This document shows, piece after piece, positions 54,851 through 64,000 of a DNA stretch of 64,000 bases (position 1 is the stretch's first letter; every line of letters begins with the position of its first letter). Origin of the DNA: PALSA-278 sp963760285 (GTDB lineage: Bacteria; Acidobacteriota; Terriglobia; Acidiferrales; UBA7541); the NCBI GenBank assembly GCA_963760285.1, contig CAVXCI010000003.1:620001-684000 (forward strand), written 5' to 3'. The notes beneath the pieces were generated by a model. The model was not told the DNA's origin. It ran no database searches and saw only the letters and a list, made by a program, of their open reading frames with translations. The position numbers were made by a program, and so were the translations under genes.

Positions 54851-56887
54851 ATGTACCAATCCCTTGAACAACAGGTTCGCGAAACCCTGCGGCGATTTAT
54901 CGCCGAGAAGTACGCATTGGACGTGCCCATCGTCACCGAGCGCCCGCCCAAAATTGAAATGGGTGAACTGGCGTCTCCGGTGTGTTTCGATCTGGCAAAG
55001 AAACTGAAGCGCGCGCCGCGCCAGTTGGCGCAGGAAATCGCAGCGGCAACTCGGCCCAATCTCGGTGCGGAGGCAGGAGTTGACCGCGTGGAGGTCGCCG
55101 GCGGCGGTTACTTGAACGATTTTTCTGAACCGCGTCCGCTTTTTTCCGCGATGCCCGCGCGCAGCGCCGGCGTCGAAAGCGATAGTGCCGAGAAGCATCT
55201 CCCAAAGATCATCGTCGAGCATACCTGCATCAATCCCAACAAGGCCGCGCACATCGGCCACTTGCGCAATGCCGTCCTGGGCGACACCTTTTCGCGCCTC
55301 CTCCGCCACGCCGGCCATCGCGTTGAAGTGCAGAACTATATTGACAATACGGGCGTGCAGGTGGCTGACGTGGTTTTCGGCTTTCTGCACGTCGAGCATA
55401 AATTTGTTGACGAAGTCCGCCGCCTGGCCGCCGAGCCGCGCTTCGACTATTACTGCTGGGACCTTTACGCCCGCGTCACGCAGTTCCTGGAACAGGACAA
55501 GTCATGGATGGACATGCGGCTTCCAAATTTTGAAGGACATTGAAGAAGGAACCAACCCCGCCGCGGAAATGGCCGAAATGGTTTCCACCGCCATCGTCCA
55601 TTGCCATCTGCGCACTCTCGACCGCCTGGGCATTGATTACGATTTCCTTCCGCGCGAAAGCGAGATTCTGCGCATGAAATTCTGGGACGCGGCTTTCACT
55701 CTGTTGCGCGAACGAGACGCAATTCATCTTTCCACATCGGGCAAAAACGCCGGGTGCTGGGTGATGCGGACACAACTGGAAAATGCTCCCGCCACTGAAG
55801 AGCTCCGCCGCGGACGCGGAAGTGGCTGACGGATGATGGCGAGAAGCCGAAGCAAAAATCATCGTCCGCTCCAACGGAACCGTCACTTACGTCGGCAAGG
55901 ATATCGCCTACCATCTCTGGAAGTTTGGCCTGCTGGGCCGCGATTTTTCTATCAGCGCTTCCACGCCCATCCCGACGGCCACATGGACTGGGTGACCACC
56001 GAATCCGCGCAGCGATGTGGACGCTCCGAAGTTCGGCCGGGCCCAGCGCGTCTATAACGTGATCGATTCCCGCCAGATTTATCCGCAGATGGTGGTGAAA
56101 CACGGCCTGCGCGCGCTGGATTTCAACGAAGAAGCCGAGCAATCTCACCCATTTCGCCTACGACGTGGTGGCGCTGACGCCGCCTGCGCCCGGGAGATGG
56201 GTTACACAATTTCCGAAGAGGACGCGCAGCCGGCCATTCGTTGAAGTCAGCGGCCGCAAAGGCCAGGGCGTGAAGGCCGACGATCTGCTGGACCAGCTCG
56301 AGGCGCATGCCCGCGCCGAAGTGGATTCCCGCCATCCCGAATTGCCGGAAGCGAGCGAGCCGCCATCGGCCACGCCATCGCCGTCGGGTCGCTGCGTTAC
56401 TTTCTGCTGCGCTTCTCCCGCACACCGTCATCGCTTTCGATTTGCGTGATGCGCTGAGTTTCGAGGGCGAAACGGGACCCTACGTGCAATATGCCGCCGT
56501 CCGTGCGCGCGGGATTTTCCGCAAGCTGGCGGAGCGGAGGACGGATCTCCGCGTCCGGGAGGTTTGGATCTCTGCGGCTAGTCGAATGCCGAATCGCTGG
56601 CGGCGATCCTCGCGCCACCCACGGGAAACGATTTGTGGAGCTTGGCTCTGCTGGCGGGATCACTCGGCGCACACGTGGAAGCGGCATCAAATCGCAGGAG
56701 CCCGCGTTCGTCGCCAAGTACGCATTCCAACTCGCGCAGGTTTCAATCTTCTTTATCATCGTCATCGCGTTCTATCCGAGGAAGACAGCAGCGGCAGGCA
56801 TTCCTACTGCTCCTCGTGGATTTCGCGCTGCGTCAATTGTCGCCGCGCTGGATCTGCTCGGGATGGAAGCGTCCGGAAATCATGTAA
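54851..56887 (+). CDS. argS: Arginyl-tRNA synthetase, multiply frameshifted
   Basis: Class I synthetase charging tRNA-Arg. The N-terminal part is intact for 230 codons: QSLEQQVRETLRRFIAEKYA, then EHTCINPNKAAHIGHLRNAV (HIGH) and VEVQNYIDNTGVQVADVVFG. One extra C at about 55524 ends the frame early; corrected, it reads RLQILKDIEEGTNPAAEMAE. Later pieces are VRSNGTVTYVGKDIAYHLWK, RVYNVIDSRQIYPQMVV, GRKGQGVKADDLLDQLEAHA, GSLRYFLLRFSRT, ALSFEGETGPYVQYAAVRAR and the C-terminal FVAKYAFQLAQ with LLLLVDFALRQLS, ending PEIM at 56887. At least six indels. Essential, so probably assembly error. Confidence 0.9.
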
Positions 56888-56918
56888 CGCATTGGCGAGC
56901 GTTTCCCTGTTCGCGCGT

Positions 56919-58407
56919 TCAGAGGCTCATTGCGAATTTCACGATGGTGCGTACCGCGATGCCCGTGGGGCCTTTGGCCAGCCACGGCTTGGCGTCGTCG
57001 TTCCAGCACGTGGACGCGATATCCAGGTGAATCCAGGGCATGTCCTCGGCGAATTCCTTCAGAAACCACGCCGCGGTGATTGCTCCGCCGCCCTTGCCGC
57101 TGCCGGTATTGCGAATGTCCGCGATGCTGCTCTGGATCATTTCTTCGATATTCATCGTCCAGCGGCATGGGCCACATTTTTTCTCCCGCCGCCTGCGCGG
57201 ATTGCAGAAAGCGGTCCAGATATTCCCGGGCTGGCCGAATACACCCACGTTCACGTTGGCCAACGCCACTTCGATTGCGCCCGTCAGCGTCGCGGCGTCA
57301 ATCAAATGCGTGGCGCCCAGTTGCCGGGCGTAGGTGATGCCATCCGCCAGCACCATCCGCCCTTCGGCGTCCGTGTTGATGACCTCGATGGTTTTGCCGC
57401 TCATGGCCATTTTGACGTCGCCTGGTTTCTGCGCGCGCGCGCCGGGCATGTTTTCCGAGGACATGATCACCGCAATCACTTTCACCGCCGGCTTCAATTG
57501 CGCCAGCGCGCGCATCACGCTCAACATGGTGCCGCCGCCGCCCATGTCGTATTTCATCTTTTCCATTCCATTGGCGGGCTTGATGGAAATTCCGCCGCTA
57601 TCAAACGTGATGGCTTTGCCAACGAGTCCCAGAACCGGCGCGCCGGGCCTTTCATTCTCCGGCGTATAGCGCAGAACGATTACCCGCGGCGGTTCGTCGC
57701 TTCCCTGAGCCACGCCCAGGATCGCGCCCATTTTCAGGTCGCGATCTTATGCTCGTCCAGGATTTCGACAGAAATCCGCTGTTTCTCGCGCCATGGCCGC
57801 GGCTTTGTCGGCCAGAATGTGCGGAGACAAATAGTTCGAAGGCTCGTTGATCAGATCGCGCCCGAAATTCTGTGATTCGCCGATGACGCGTCCCCGTGCA
57901 ATGGCTGCTTCCACTTCCTCGCGGCTGGTACCGTCCCAGCCCGACAGCGATCACTTTTCGATAGCTTTGCCGTTCTTTTTTTCGCTGCGGTATTTGTCGG
58001 ATTCGAATTCGGCCGTCACCAATCCTTCCGTAACGGCCTGCGCGTCGGCGGCGTGCGCTGGCCTTCCCGCGCGAGAAAAACAATATTGCGCGCTCCTCGG
58101 CTTTTCAGATAACGGCCGCCGCGCCCGCAATGCGCCGCAGATCGCTGCGCGTAAATTTTTCCGGTTTGCCCGCGCCAATCAGCAACAACCGCCGAGCTGC
58201 AGTCCGGCGGGAAAATGCAGCAGCGTCATTTCCATGGTCTTGCCGGTCAACTCGCCGCTGTCCGCCAGCAATTGCAATTTTCCGCCAGTGGCTTGGTCCA
58301 GTTCGGCAACCATTCCTCTCAGCCGCTCATCCGAATCAAAGTAGATAGGTCACAACGGCATCGGCAGGAACCGATGCGTAGGGTTGAGATTCGCACTCAA
58401 TATGCAT
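56919..58407 (-). CDS. pepA: Leucyl aminopeptidase, multiply frameshifted
   Basis: M17 cytosol aminopeptidase with two metals. The catalytic domain is mostly in one frame: LGLVGKAITFDSGGISIKPA, MEKMKYDMGGGGTMLSVMRA, INTDAEGRMVLADGITYARQ, IDAATLTGAIEVAL and, after a shift near 57150, WPMPLDDEYR into MIQSSIADIRNTG. The N-terminal domain is broken into at least four frames: VPADAVVTYL, ELTGKTMEMTLLHFPAG, TEGLVTAEFESDKYRSEKKN, VIAVGLGR, and GESQNFGRDLINEPSNYLSP. ATG 58407 has GGAA upstream. All active-site Lys/Asp/Glu residues are present. It is convergent with argS, leaving 31 bases. Confidence 0.88.
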
Positions 58408-58456
58408 GGTGTTCCTTTGACTGAAAAATTAACGCCGGCGAAAGCGGTACATGGCG

Positions 58457-58900
58457 TCATCGGCCTCTGTGCCGGGCTTCCCGGTCGCGTTCGGCCTGCC
58501 GCCGGTCATGCAGTTTTTTCCGCGCGCCAGTCCCAATCTCGCATTTCACGATTCCGTCCTTGAAATACAGCCGCAAGCGGCACGAGCGTCAAACCCTTCT
58601 GCTGGATCAGTGCGGCAAGCTTGTCAATTTCGCGGCGATGCAGCAGCAGTTTGCGCGCCCGCAGCGCGGCGTGATTATACGGCCCCCCGGGAGGTATTCG
58701 GGAACGTGGGCGTTTTGCAGCCAAAATTCCCCGCCGCGGGCCTCGGCATAGGCGTCGCGCAGAGTTACCTTCCCCGCGCGGAGGGTTTTCACTTCCGTCC
58801 CTCGCAGCACCAAACCCGCCTCGATATTTTTCGAGGATGGTGTAATGGTACGAAGCGCTGCGGTTCTGGGCAATCAGGTGGATGCCCTCCGCCGATGAAG
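58457..58900 (-). CDS. smpB: SsrA-binding protein, frameshifted
   Basis: Partner of tmRNA in trans-translation rescue of stalled ribosomes. Conserved segments in order: LIAQNRSASYHYTILEKY, EAGLVLRGTEVKTLRAGKVT, LRDAYAEARGGEFWLQNAHV, YNHAALRARKLLLHRREIDK, LAALIQQKGLTLVPLA and a basic tail RKKLHDRRQAERDREARHRG, ending at 58457. At least three indels change frame. The N-terminal Met is not visible: the frame is closed by TGA just before GKKYASSAEGIHL, so a start indel is likely and 58900 is approximate. It lies upstream of pepA by 49 bases. Confidence 0.85.
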
Positions 58901-59009
58901 CGTACTTTTTTCCTCAGCAGTTGCTTATGATAACCGCCGAAGGAAAGACAAGCAAGCCACGCGGCTTTGGATCGGCCGCCGCGCTGGATGTTAAACTAGT
59001 AATTCGTTC

Positions 59010-61409
59010 ATGGAGGCCACGTTGCGCCGTATCCTCGAGCCCCGGTCGTTTCTGGCGACCATTGTTATATTTATGGCCGGATGCCCCGGCTCGAAGTCTG
59101 ATCAGGACTTTAACCAGGGCCTCAAAGCCGAGCAGATGCATGACTACGACACGGCTACTACTTAGTATCGAAAGGCTTTGAAGCTCCATCCGGACGACGC
59201 GGAATACCAGATGCAGGGCCAATTGAGATTCGAGGCCGTCTGCAATACCATCTGGAGACAGGAGAAAAGATTCTTGCCAACGGACAATTGACCATGGCGC
59301 TGGCCGAATTCCAGAAGACCAAGGCCGTGGACCCTTCCAATGTGGCCGCGGACCAGCAGATTAAGCGCACACTGAATCTGATCGCGGTGCAACAGGGTAA
59401 CCCCGGCACCGGCTCGACCCGCGGACACCAGCCCTGACGCCGGCTTACTGGACTTGCCGCCGCAATTGAAACCCCTTTCGCGCGAGCCGATCAATTTGAA
59501 GATGACCAATGACTCCCGCATGGTCTTTGAAACCATCGGCAAACTGGCGGGACTTTCGGTGATTTTCGATCCCGATTTCGCGCAGAACTCCAAGAAAATC
59601 ACGGTAGAATTGCCGAACGTCACGCTGGAGCAGGCATTGGACGCGGTTTCGCTGGAATCCAAGGCCTTCTGGAAACCGGTTACCAGTGGAATTATCCTTG
59701 TGGCCCCGGACCAGCCGCAGAAGCGGCGCGATCTGGACGATGAGGTGGTGCAGACGTTTTATCTCTCGAACACGCTTACGTCGCAGGACATCACGGAGAT
59801 CGTCACGGGCCTCCGCCAACTGCTGGACATGAAGCGCTCCAACAGGTAAATGCGCAGAACGCCATCGTGATTCGCGACACCCCGATAAGCTTATGTTGCG
59901 CGGCGCATCTAGACAATATTGACAAAGCCCGGCCCGAAATACTGTTGCAGGTGGACGTGCTGGAGGCGACGTCTGGACAACATGAACCACACTCGGCGTT
60001 CTTCCCGGGCAGAGCGCCACGTTCCATTTACGCCCCGCAATTCCGTCCAGCCCAACGGCGGGACATCGTCAACCACTACCTCAACCTCGACAACCACAAC
60101 CACGACCACTCCAACCAAATTACGCTGAACAACCTGGCTCATCTTGCCGCGCGGATTTCAGCCTCACGCTGCCGGGTGCGAAGTTATCCGCATTGTTGAC
60201 CGATACGGGGACAAAAATCATCCAGGATCCTGAAGTTCGCGTTTCCGACGGGCAGCAGGCCAAACTGCGCATCGGCGACAAAGTCCCCATCGCCACGGGC
60301 AGCTTCCAGGCAGGCGTGGGCGTGGGCGTCGGCGGCGGAGCAGGCGTGGTGAATCCCCTGGTCAACACGCAGTTCCAGTACCAGGATGTTGGCGTAAATA
60401 TTGACGTAACGCCGCGCGTCCATCCCGATAACGAAGTCAGCCTGAAATTGAAAATTGAAGTTTCCTCGGTCACTGGGCAAAGCGACCTCGGCGGCATCGA
60501 GCAGCCGATCATCAGCCAGCGCACTGTGGAGCATGAGGTCCGTTTGCGCGAGGGAGAGTCCAGCATTCTCGGCGGCTTGATCGGCCACACGGTGACCCAC
60601 AGCGTCAACGGCTGGCCGGGACTCTGGCGAAAATTCCCTTTCTCCGCTATTTCTTCTCCCAGGATCAAATGAAATCTCGGACGACGATGTTCTAATTGTC
60701 ATCACTCCACACATTATTCGCATGCCATCCATCACCGCCGAAAACCTGGAAAGCATCGCCACCGGAACGGACACGAACGTTCGTGTATACCGTGACCAGT
60801 TTGAGAATCCGGGTCCCACGCCGCTGCCTGCTTCCCCGCCCCCAGGCTCTGCGGCGCCCGGCGCGGTGTCCCCCGGCGCTGCAATGCCCGCCTGCAATGC
60901 CGGGCGCTCCGAATCCCCCCGCCGGCAACTCCGGCAGTCCGCGTCCAGCCTCCGGCCGGCGCGGCGCCTGCGGGCGCGCCCGCGGCTTCATCCGCGCCCA
61001 TGGCCCTCCAGTTCATCCCGCCACGCTCAATATGCGGCCTGGCGATACTGTCGCCGTCGGTCTGGAAGCGCAGAACGTGAGAGACCTTTTTTCCATTCCG
61101 CTCCTGGTGCAATACGATCCCGCGGTCATCCAAATTGATGACGTGCGCAACGGCGGATTCCTTTCCGGCGGGACGCAGGAAATCGCCATCGTGCAACAAT
61201 GTGGATCAACAACACGGTCAGGCCATTATTTCCGCTTCGCGGCAGCCGGGAACTCCGGGCATCAGCGGCAGCGGTACCCTGCTGGGTCTGGTGTTCGCGC
61301 CATCGGTCCGGGCAACGCCTCGCTGCAGATTGTCCAGGTGAATGCGCGCGATTCGCAGCAGCGCAATCTGCCGCTCAGCGTGGGCGAGGCAAAAATTCAG
61401 GTGAAGTAA
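59010..61409 (+). CDS. gspD: Lipoprotein/TPR/secretin/cohesin-domain outer-membrane protein, multiply frameshifted
   Basis: Predicted outer-membrane channel of a type II secretion or type IV pilus-like machine. A lipobox FMAGC (Cys25) opens the protein, then a TPR-like part (FNQGLKAEQMHDYDTA and MALAEFQKTKAVDPSNVAAD), a secretin N-domain (GKLAGLSVIFDPDFAQNSKK; ITVELPNVTLEQALDAVSLE), the DIDKARPEILLQVDVLEA segment, and the secretin core (TKIIQDPEVRVSDGQQAKLR; VGVNIDVTPRVHPDNEVSLK; GESSILGGLI). After a Pro/Ala linker comes a cohesin-like module (MRPGDTVAVGLEAQ; IPLLVQYDPAVIQIDDVRNG; SGSGTLLGLVFAPS). At least seven indels. The parts are assumed to be one gene because stops vanish when indels are corrected. 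Confidence 0.8.
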
Positions 61410-61412
61410 ACC

Positions 61413-61970
61413 ATGCGGATGCGCCAACGATTGCTTTCACGCTTCTGCCGCGAGATCGGCCCATCGCGGAGCTTGGTGGCTTCCCGTTCCGCGAGTCCGG
61501 CATTTTCTCCGCCGCGTGGCCGACGCGGGAATGACGCTGATGGAGTTGATCGTCGCCTGCGGCATTCTCCTGATTCTCACCTCCGCGGCTCTGCCCATGG
61601 CGCGGGTGATGGTTGATGCGGCAGAGTGAGCAGCTTTTCCGCGAGGATTTGCGCGAAATGCGCAACGCCATTGACCGTTACAAGGACGCCGCGGATCAAA
61701 ACCTGATCAAGCACCGAGGTGGACTCCAACGGCTATCCTCCCGACCTCGATACGCTGGTGAAAGGAGTCCAGCTCGCGGGCGGCCGGACAAGAAAGTGCG
61801 CTTTCTGCGCAAATTCCCGTCGACCCCATGACGGAAAACGGCCGATTGGGGCTGACGATCCGATCAGGACGATGCTGACTCCGACTCCTGGGGCGGCCAA
61901 AATGTTTTCGACGTGTATTCCAAGTCGCGAGGGCATGGCGCTGGATGGCACAAAGTACAAGGATTGGTAG
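61413..61970 (+). CDS. Type II secretion pseudopilin, frameshifted
   Basis: A class III signal sequence reads ADAG followed by MTLMELIVACGILLILTSAA: Gly at -1, Glu at +5 and a hydrophobic helix, the prepilin peptidase pattern, with a Met in place of the usual Phe at +1. Then come a helical REDLREMRNAIDRYKDAADQ, NGYPPDLDTLVKGVQLAGG as in GspG-type pseudopilins, and an end GGQNVFDVYSKSRGMALDG. At least three indels. It starts three bases after the secretin gene, so the two are one operon with the next pseudopilin. The 5' start is uncertain because the leader is in a different frame. Confidence 0.75.
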
Positions 61971-62039
61971 AAACCAAACTGGCAGGTGAAATCGCGCGTA
62001 CCTTTAACGACGGTAATCCATCTTTTCTAGACTGCTGAA

Positions 62040-62479
62040 ATGATCCCTCTCTTACAAGCCGTGATTTCTAGACGCCGGGCTCCCCGGGCCGCGAATTCTT
62101 CCGCGGGGTTCACGTTGCTGGAGTTGATGGTGGTGATGACCATCATCGTGATCCTCGCCAGCCTCGTGCCGGGCCGTTACGAGCAGTCCGTGGTGCGCGC
62201 CAAGGAAGCAGCATTGAAGCAGGATCTTTTCGTCATGCGCCAGGCCATCGAACAGTACACGCTGGATAAACAGACCGCCCCGCAATCGCTTGATGATCTC
62301 GTTACATCCGGATATTTGCGTGCCATCCCCGACGATCCCTTAACGCGCCGAAGGACTGGAACGCGGAAACGTCGGACCTGTTGCTGGACCCCAACCAGAG
62401 CCATGCCGGGATCATTGATGTCCATTCCTCATCCGAGTACAACTCTCCCACCGAAGGCACCGCCTACAATACCTGGTAG
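62040..62479 (+). CDS. gspG: Type II secretion major pseudopilin GspG-like, frameshifted
   Basis: Leader and cleavage site are clear: SSAG then FTLLELMVVMTIIVILASLV (Phe +1, Glu +5). Next are ALKQDLFVMRQAIEQYTLDK, and TAPQSLDDLVTSGYLRAIPD with the PxDP turn that follows, which is the GspG hallmark. A one-base shift at about 62346 changes TRRRTG to APKDWNAETSDLLLDPNQSH, restoring the C-terminal TEGTAYNTW before TAG at 62479. It is 69 bases after the first pseudopilin. Together with the secretin this makes a partial secretion operon; the ATPase and inner-membrane genes are not in the window. Confidence 0.85.
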
Positions 62480-62526
62480 CTGGCCCCTTCCCGAATCATT
62501 CTAAAACTGTTGTCCACCCCACTGGT

Positions 62527-62555
62527 TTGACGATGTTTCGCGTTTCGCTTATCAT
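62527..62555 (+). promoter_or_regulatory. Sigma-70 type promoter of tRNA-fMet
   Basis: TTGACG at 62527-62532 matches five of six -35 bases; a 17-base spacer leads to TATCAT at 62550-62555, also five of six for -10. The tRNA begins five bases further, so transcription would start at or near its 5' end. It is the best promoter match noticed in the window. Confidence 0.75.
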
Positions 62556-62560
62556 CAATT

Positions 62561-62637
<77 letters not shown>

Positions 62638-62853
62638 AGATTTCTTCGCTTTCAATCACGTCCGCAAACCCTGCAACCATCCGAATTTGCGTGTCGCGAT
62701 GGGGATTCTAGAGAGTCGCGCCTAAAGCCCCCTGTGTATCTCTCACGACTGGAAGGGCACAGTCGAAGTTCCAGCTTGCCCGTCACTCGCCCGGAATTGG
62801 GCGGCAGAACCATCACTCTTCCAATTCTGCAGAGATGGAGTTCGAGCGCGGGT

Positions 62854-63639
62854 TTAGGAATCCAGCTCCACGTGTGGTGAGGAAACACCCGATGTACGGC
62901 CAGTTTCGTGGAATTTGCGTTGATAGTACGCAACCGTCATGAAGATGGCAGGCACGCCGATTAGGGCTGGCAGTATCCAGAAAATTGTGTACAGCTGGCT
63001 TCGGGCGATCGAAGGAAGCAAACGCGCCCCGCCGAACACCAGGAAGGCCGTGTAACCAGCGATGCCCGTGGCGAACATCGAGCTAAGATGCTCATACCAC
63101 CAGTGCATCCGTGATTGTGGGCCCCGCAGCAAGTAACGCAAATTGCCGGCGGCAATGAAGGGGCCAATGGGACTCAAGGCAATCAGCGGCCCGCTGTGAT
63201 ACGTAATTCCGAGGACGAGCACGGTCAAACCACCGAGGAATACCAATACGTTGAGCGCCAGACTGAAGGGAGTGCGCATTGCTTTCGGCTCGCGCTTCGT
63301 CTCAACGGCCCAAATACCCTGCCAGCCCGCCGCCAGAGTGAGGCCCGCCAGGTAGGCCAGGAAGGTTGCAGATATGCGCTGCGCCCTCAGAAAATTCGAG
63401 AGCTCTGCAGGCGACAGCGGCCGTGCGATCCGCCGCACGGAAAGAGGAATGGCAAAAGCGAGTCCGCTCATCGCGAGGGCCGTCACGACAACCACGGACA
63501 TGCACGCGACATAGAACCATCCGGCGCGGATGTGTGTCCTACCGCCCTTGGGGGCGATTGCCGGAATCCAAAATAATATGAGCGCGAGACTGCCCGCGGT
63601 GACGTGCGTCCACCGCAGCCACTGAAACAGGTTTGCCAT
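62854..63639 (-). CDS. Multi-pass membrane protein (DUF2306-like)
   Basis: A 261-aa integral membrane protein with about seven helices. AAAGGAG seven bases upstream of ATG 63639 is the strongest ribosome-binding site in this region. The first helix has WLRWTHVTAGSLALILFWIP and an early HIRAGWFYV, a pattern like DUF2306 or cytochrome-b561-like proteins with a conserved His after the first helix; further His lie in MHWWYEHLSSMFATGIAGYT. Heme binding is possible but not shown. The start overlaps the PadR-type gene by 101 bases, so the regulator and this protein are probably co-expressed, a common PadR-target arrangement. Confidence 0.7.
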   Translation of the reverse strand: MANLFQWLRWTHVTAGSLALILFWIPAIAPKGGRTHIRAGWFYVACMSVVVVTALAMSGLAFAIPLSVRRIARPLSPAELSNFLRAQRISATFLAYLAGLTLAAGWQGIWAVETKREPKAMRTPFSLALNVLVFLGGLTVLVLGITYHSGPLIALSPIGPFIAAGNLRYLLRGPQSRMHWWYEHLSSMFATGIAGYTAFLVFGGARLLPSIARSQLYTIFWILPALIGVPAIFMTVAYYQRKFHETGRTSGVSSPHVELDS

Positions 63640-64000
63640 TGCGATTCTCCTTTCGCGTTCGAGCGCGGACTCTGCGCATGGATTCCTCGCACCACGTGAG
63701 CCAGCCCTGGTAGGCGTGCTTTCCCATGCGCAGAGTCAGATGCCGGTGGAAAGCAGCCAGGGGAAGAGCGTCCGGGAATTCGGAGTCGCGCTGGGACCAC
63801 TCCTTTTCCTTATTTCTTAGCGCCTCAAGGCGCCCCGCCCAGCGAGTGTGAAGCTGTTTGAGAAATCTCAATGTGTGCGGCAGATCCGAGAGCTCATCCA
63901 TGAGGTAGATCTGCGCCAGAAAGGTATGCCGCATGTCCTCAAACTGCGGATCGCTCCGCAGCCAGGAGGCAAGCTGTTTGCGCCCGGTCGCGGTGATTTC
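63539..64000 (-). CDS. PadR-type transcriptional regulator, C-terminal part (runs off window)
   Basis: The 5' end lies beyond the window. The visible frame begins EITATGRKQLASWLRSDPQF, which fits the end of a PadR winged-helix domain, followed by the PadR C-terminal dimerisation domain: RHTFLAQIYLMDELSDLPHT, LHTRWAGRLEALRNKEKEWS and LRMGKHAYQGWLTWCEESMR. The last third overlaps the downstream membrane-protein gene by 101 bases; either the overlap is real or the regulator stop was lost by an indel near 63660. It probably regulates the adjacent membrane protein. Confidence 0.7.
   Translation of the reverse strand, partial: EITATGRKQLASWLRSDPQFEDMRHTFLAQIYLMDELSDLPHTLRFLKQLHTRWAGRLEALRNKEKEWSQRDSEFPDALPLAAFHRHLTLRMGKHAYQGWLTWCEESMRRVRARTRKENRNGKPVSVAAVDARHRGQSRAHIILDSGNRPQGR

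Noticed and set aside
56307..57875. A 522-aa plus-strand open frame across the argS end and pepA
   Set aside because: Its first part is argS fragments read in mixed frames; the rest is antisense to clear PepA catalytic motifs.

Overview
The window is a dense, GC-rich stretch of a Gram-negative bacterial chromosome. It carries a full lipid A-Kdo-heptose core biosynthesis operon, a BamD-type lipoprotein, an outer-membrane secretin with pseudopilins, and Met, Val and Arg tRNA synthetases. The gene content, the paired larC/larE genes, the conserved hypotheticals and the intergenic repeats most resemble Acidobacteriota; this is inference from family resemblance, not a database result. No CRISPR array, prophage, integrase or transposase was seen.

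Layout. 0-8 kb is accessory: small hypotheticals, a HEPN/AbiU2-like protein, a secreted esterase, a 424-bp repeat-bearing intergenic region and a heavy-metal RND efflux operon (small membrane protein, czcB, czcA; no czcC). 7.9-16 kb holds kdsB (minus) divergent from aroC-def-fmt-rsmB-PASTA-rpe-bamD. 16-26 kb holds valS, birA-coaX, a conserved hypothetical, an RlmD-like rRNA methyltransferase, comEC and a small hypothetical. 25.9-33 kb is a minus-strand LPS core operon, in transcription order waaA-lpxK-waaF-gmhB-hldE1-hldE2-waaC-isoprenylcysteine-methyltransferase-like, with mostly overlapping stops and starts. 33-47 kb (plus) carries pcrA, an amino-acid permease, an S1/P1-nuclease-like protein, adenosine deaminase, purS, glmS, a POTRA-only protein, larE, a DUF4097 lipoprotein, a small membrane protein and a TPR-thioredoxin lipoprotein-like protein. 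47-53 kb (minus) reads larC-metG-tatD-polyprenyl synthase-HDAC-like. 53-64 kb holds an Asp-box secreted protein, argS, pepA, smpB, a lipoprotein/TPR/secretin/cohesin gene with two pseudopilins, an initiator tRNA-Met with a near-consensus promoter, a membrane protein and the end of a PadR-type regulator.

The main technical feature is that about 17 genes, many of them normally essential (coaX, argS, smpB, rsmB), are broken by single-base indels. These cluster at 20.4-27.4, 36-39 and 55-62.5 kb, while long stretches between are intact. Several indels sit in homopolymers, and restoring one base rebuilds the conserved protein and even start/stop overlaps. The simplest reading is consensus error in low-coverage parts of the assembly, not pseudogenisation. 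Coordinates of those genes are given as whole-gene spans.

Most of the window is housekeeping: envelope biogenesis (kdsB, waaA, lpxK, heptose genes, glmS, bamD, polyprenyl synthase), translation (def, fmt, synthetases, smpB, tRNA-fMet) and cofactors (birA, coaX, larE/larC). The most unusual items are the secretin with an attached cohesin-like domain, the POTRA protein without a barrel, an S1/P1-like protein with several zinc ligands replaced, and the His/Cys-rich membrane protein leading the metal-efflux operon.
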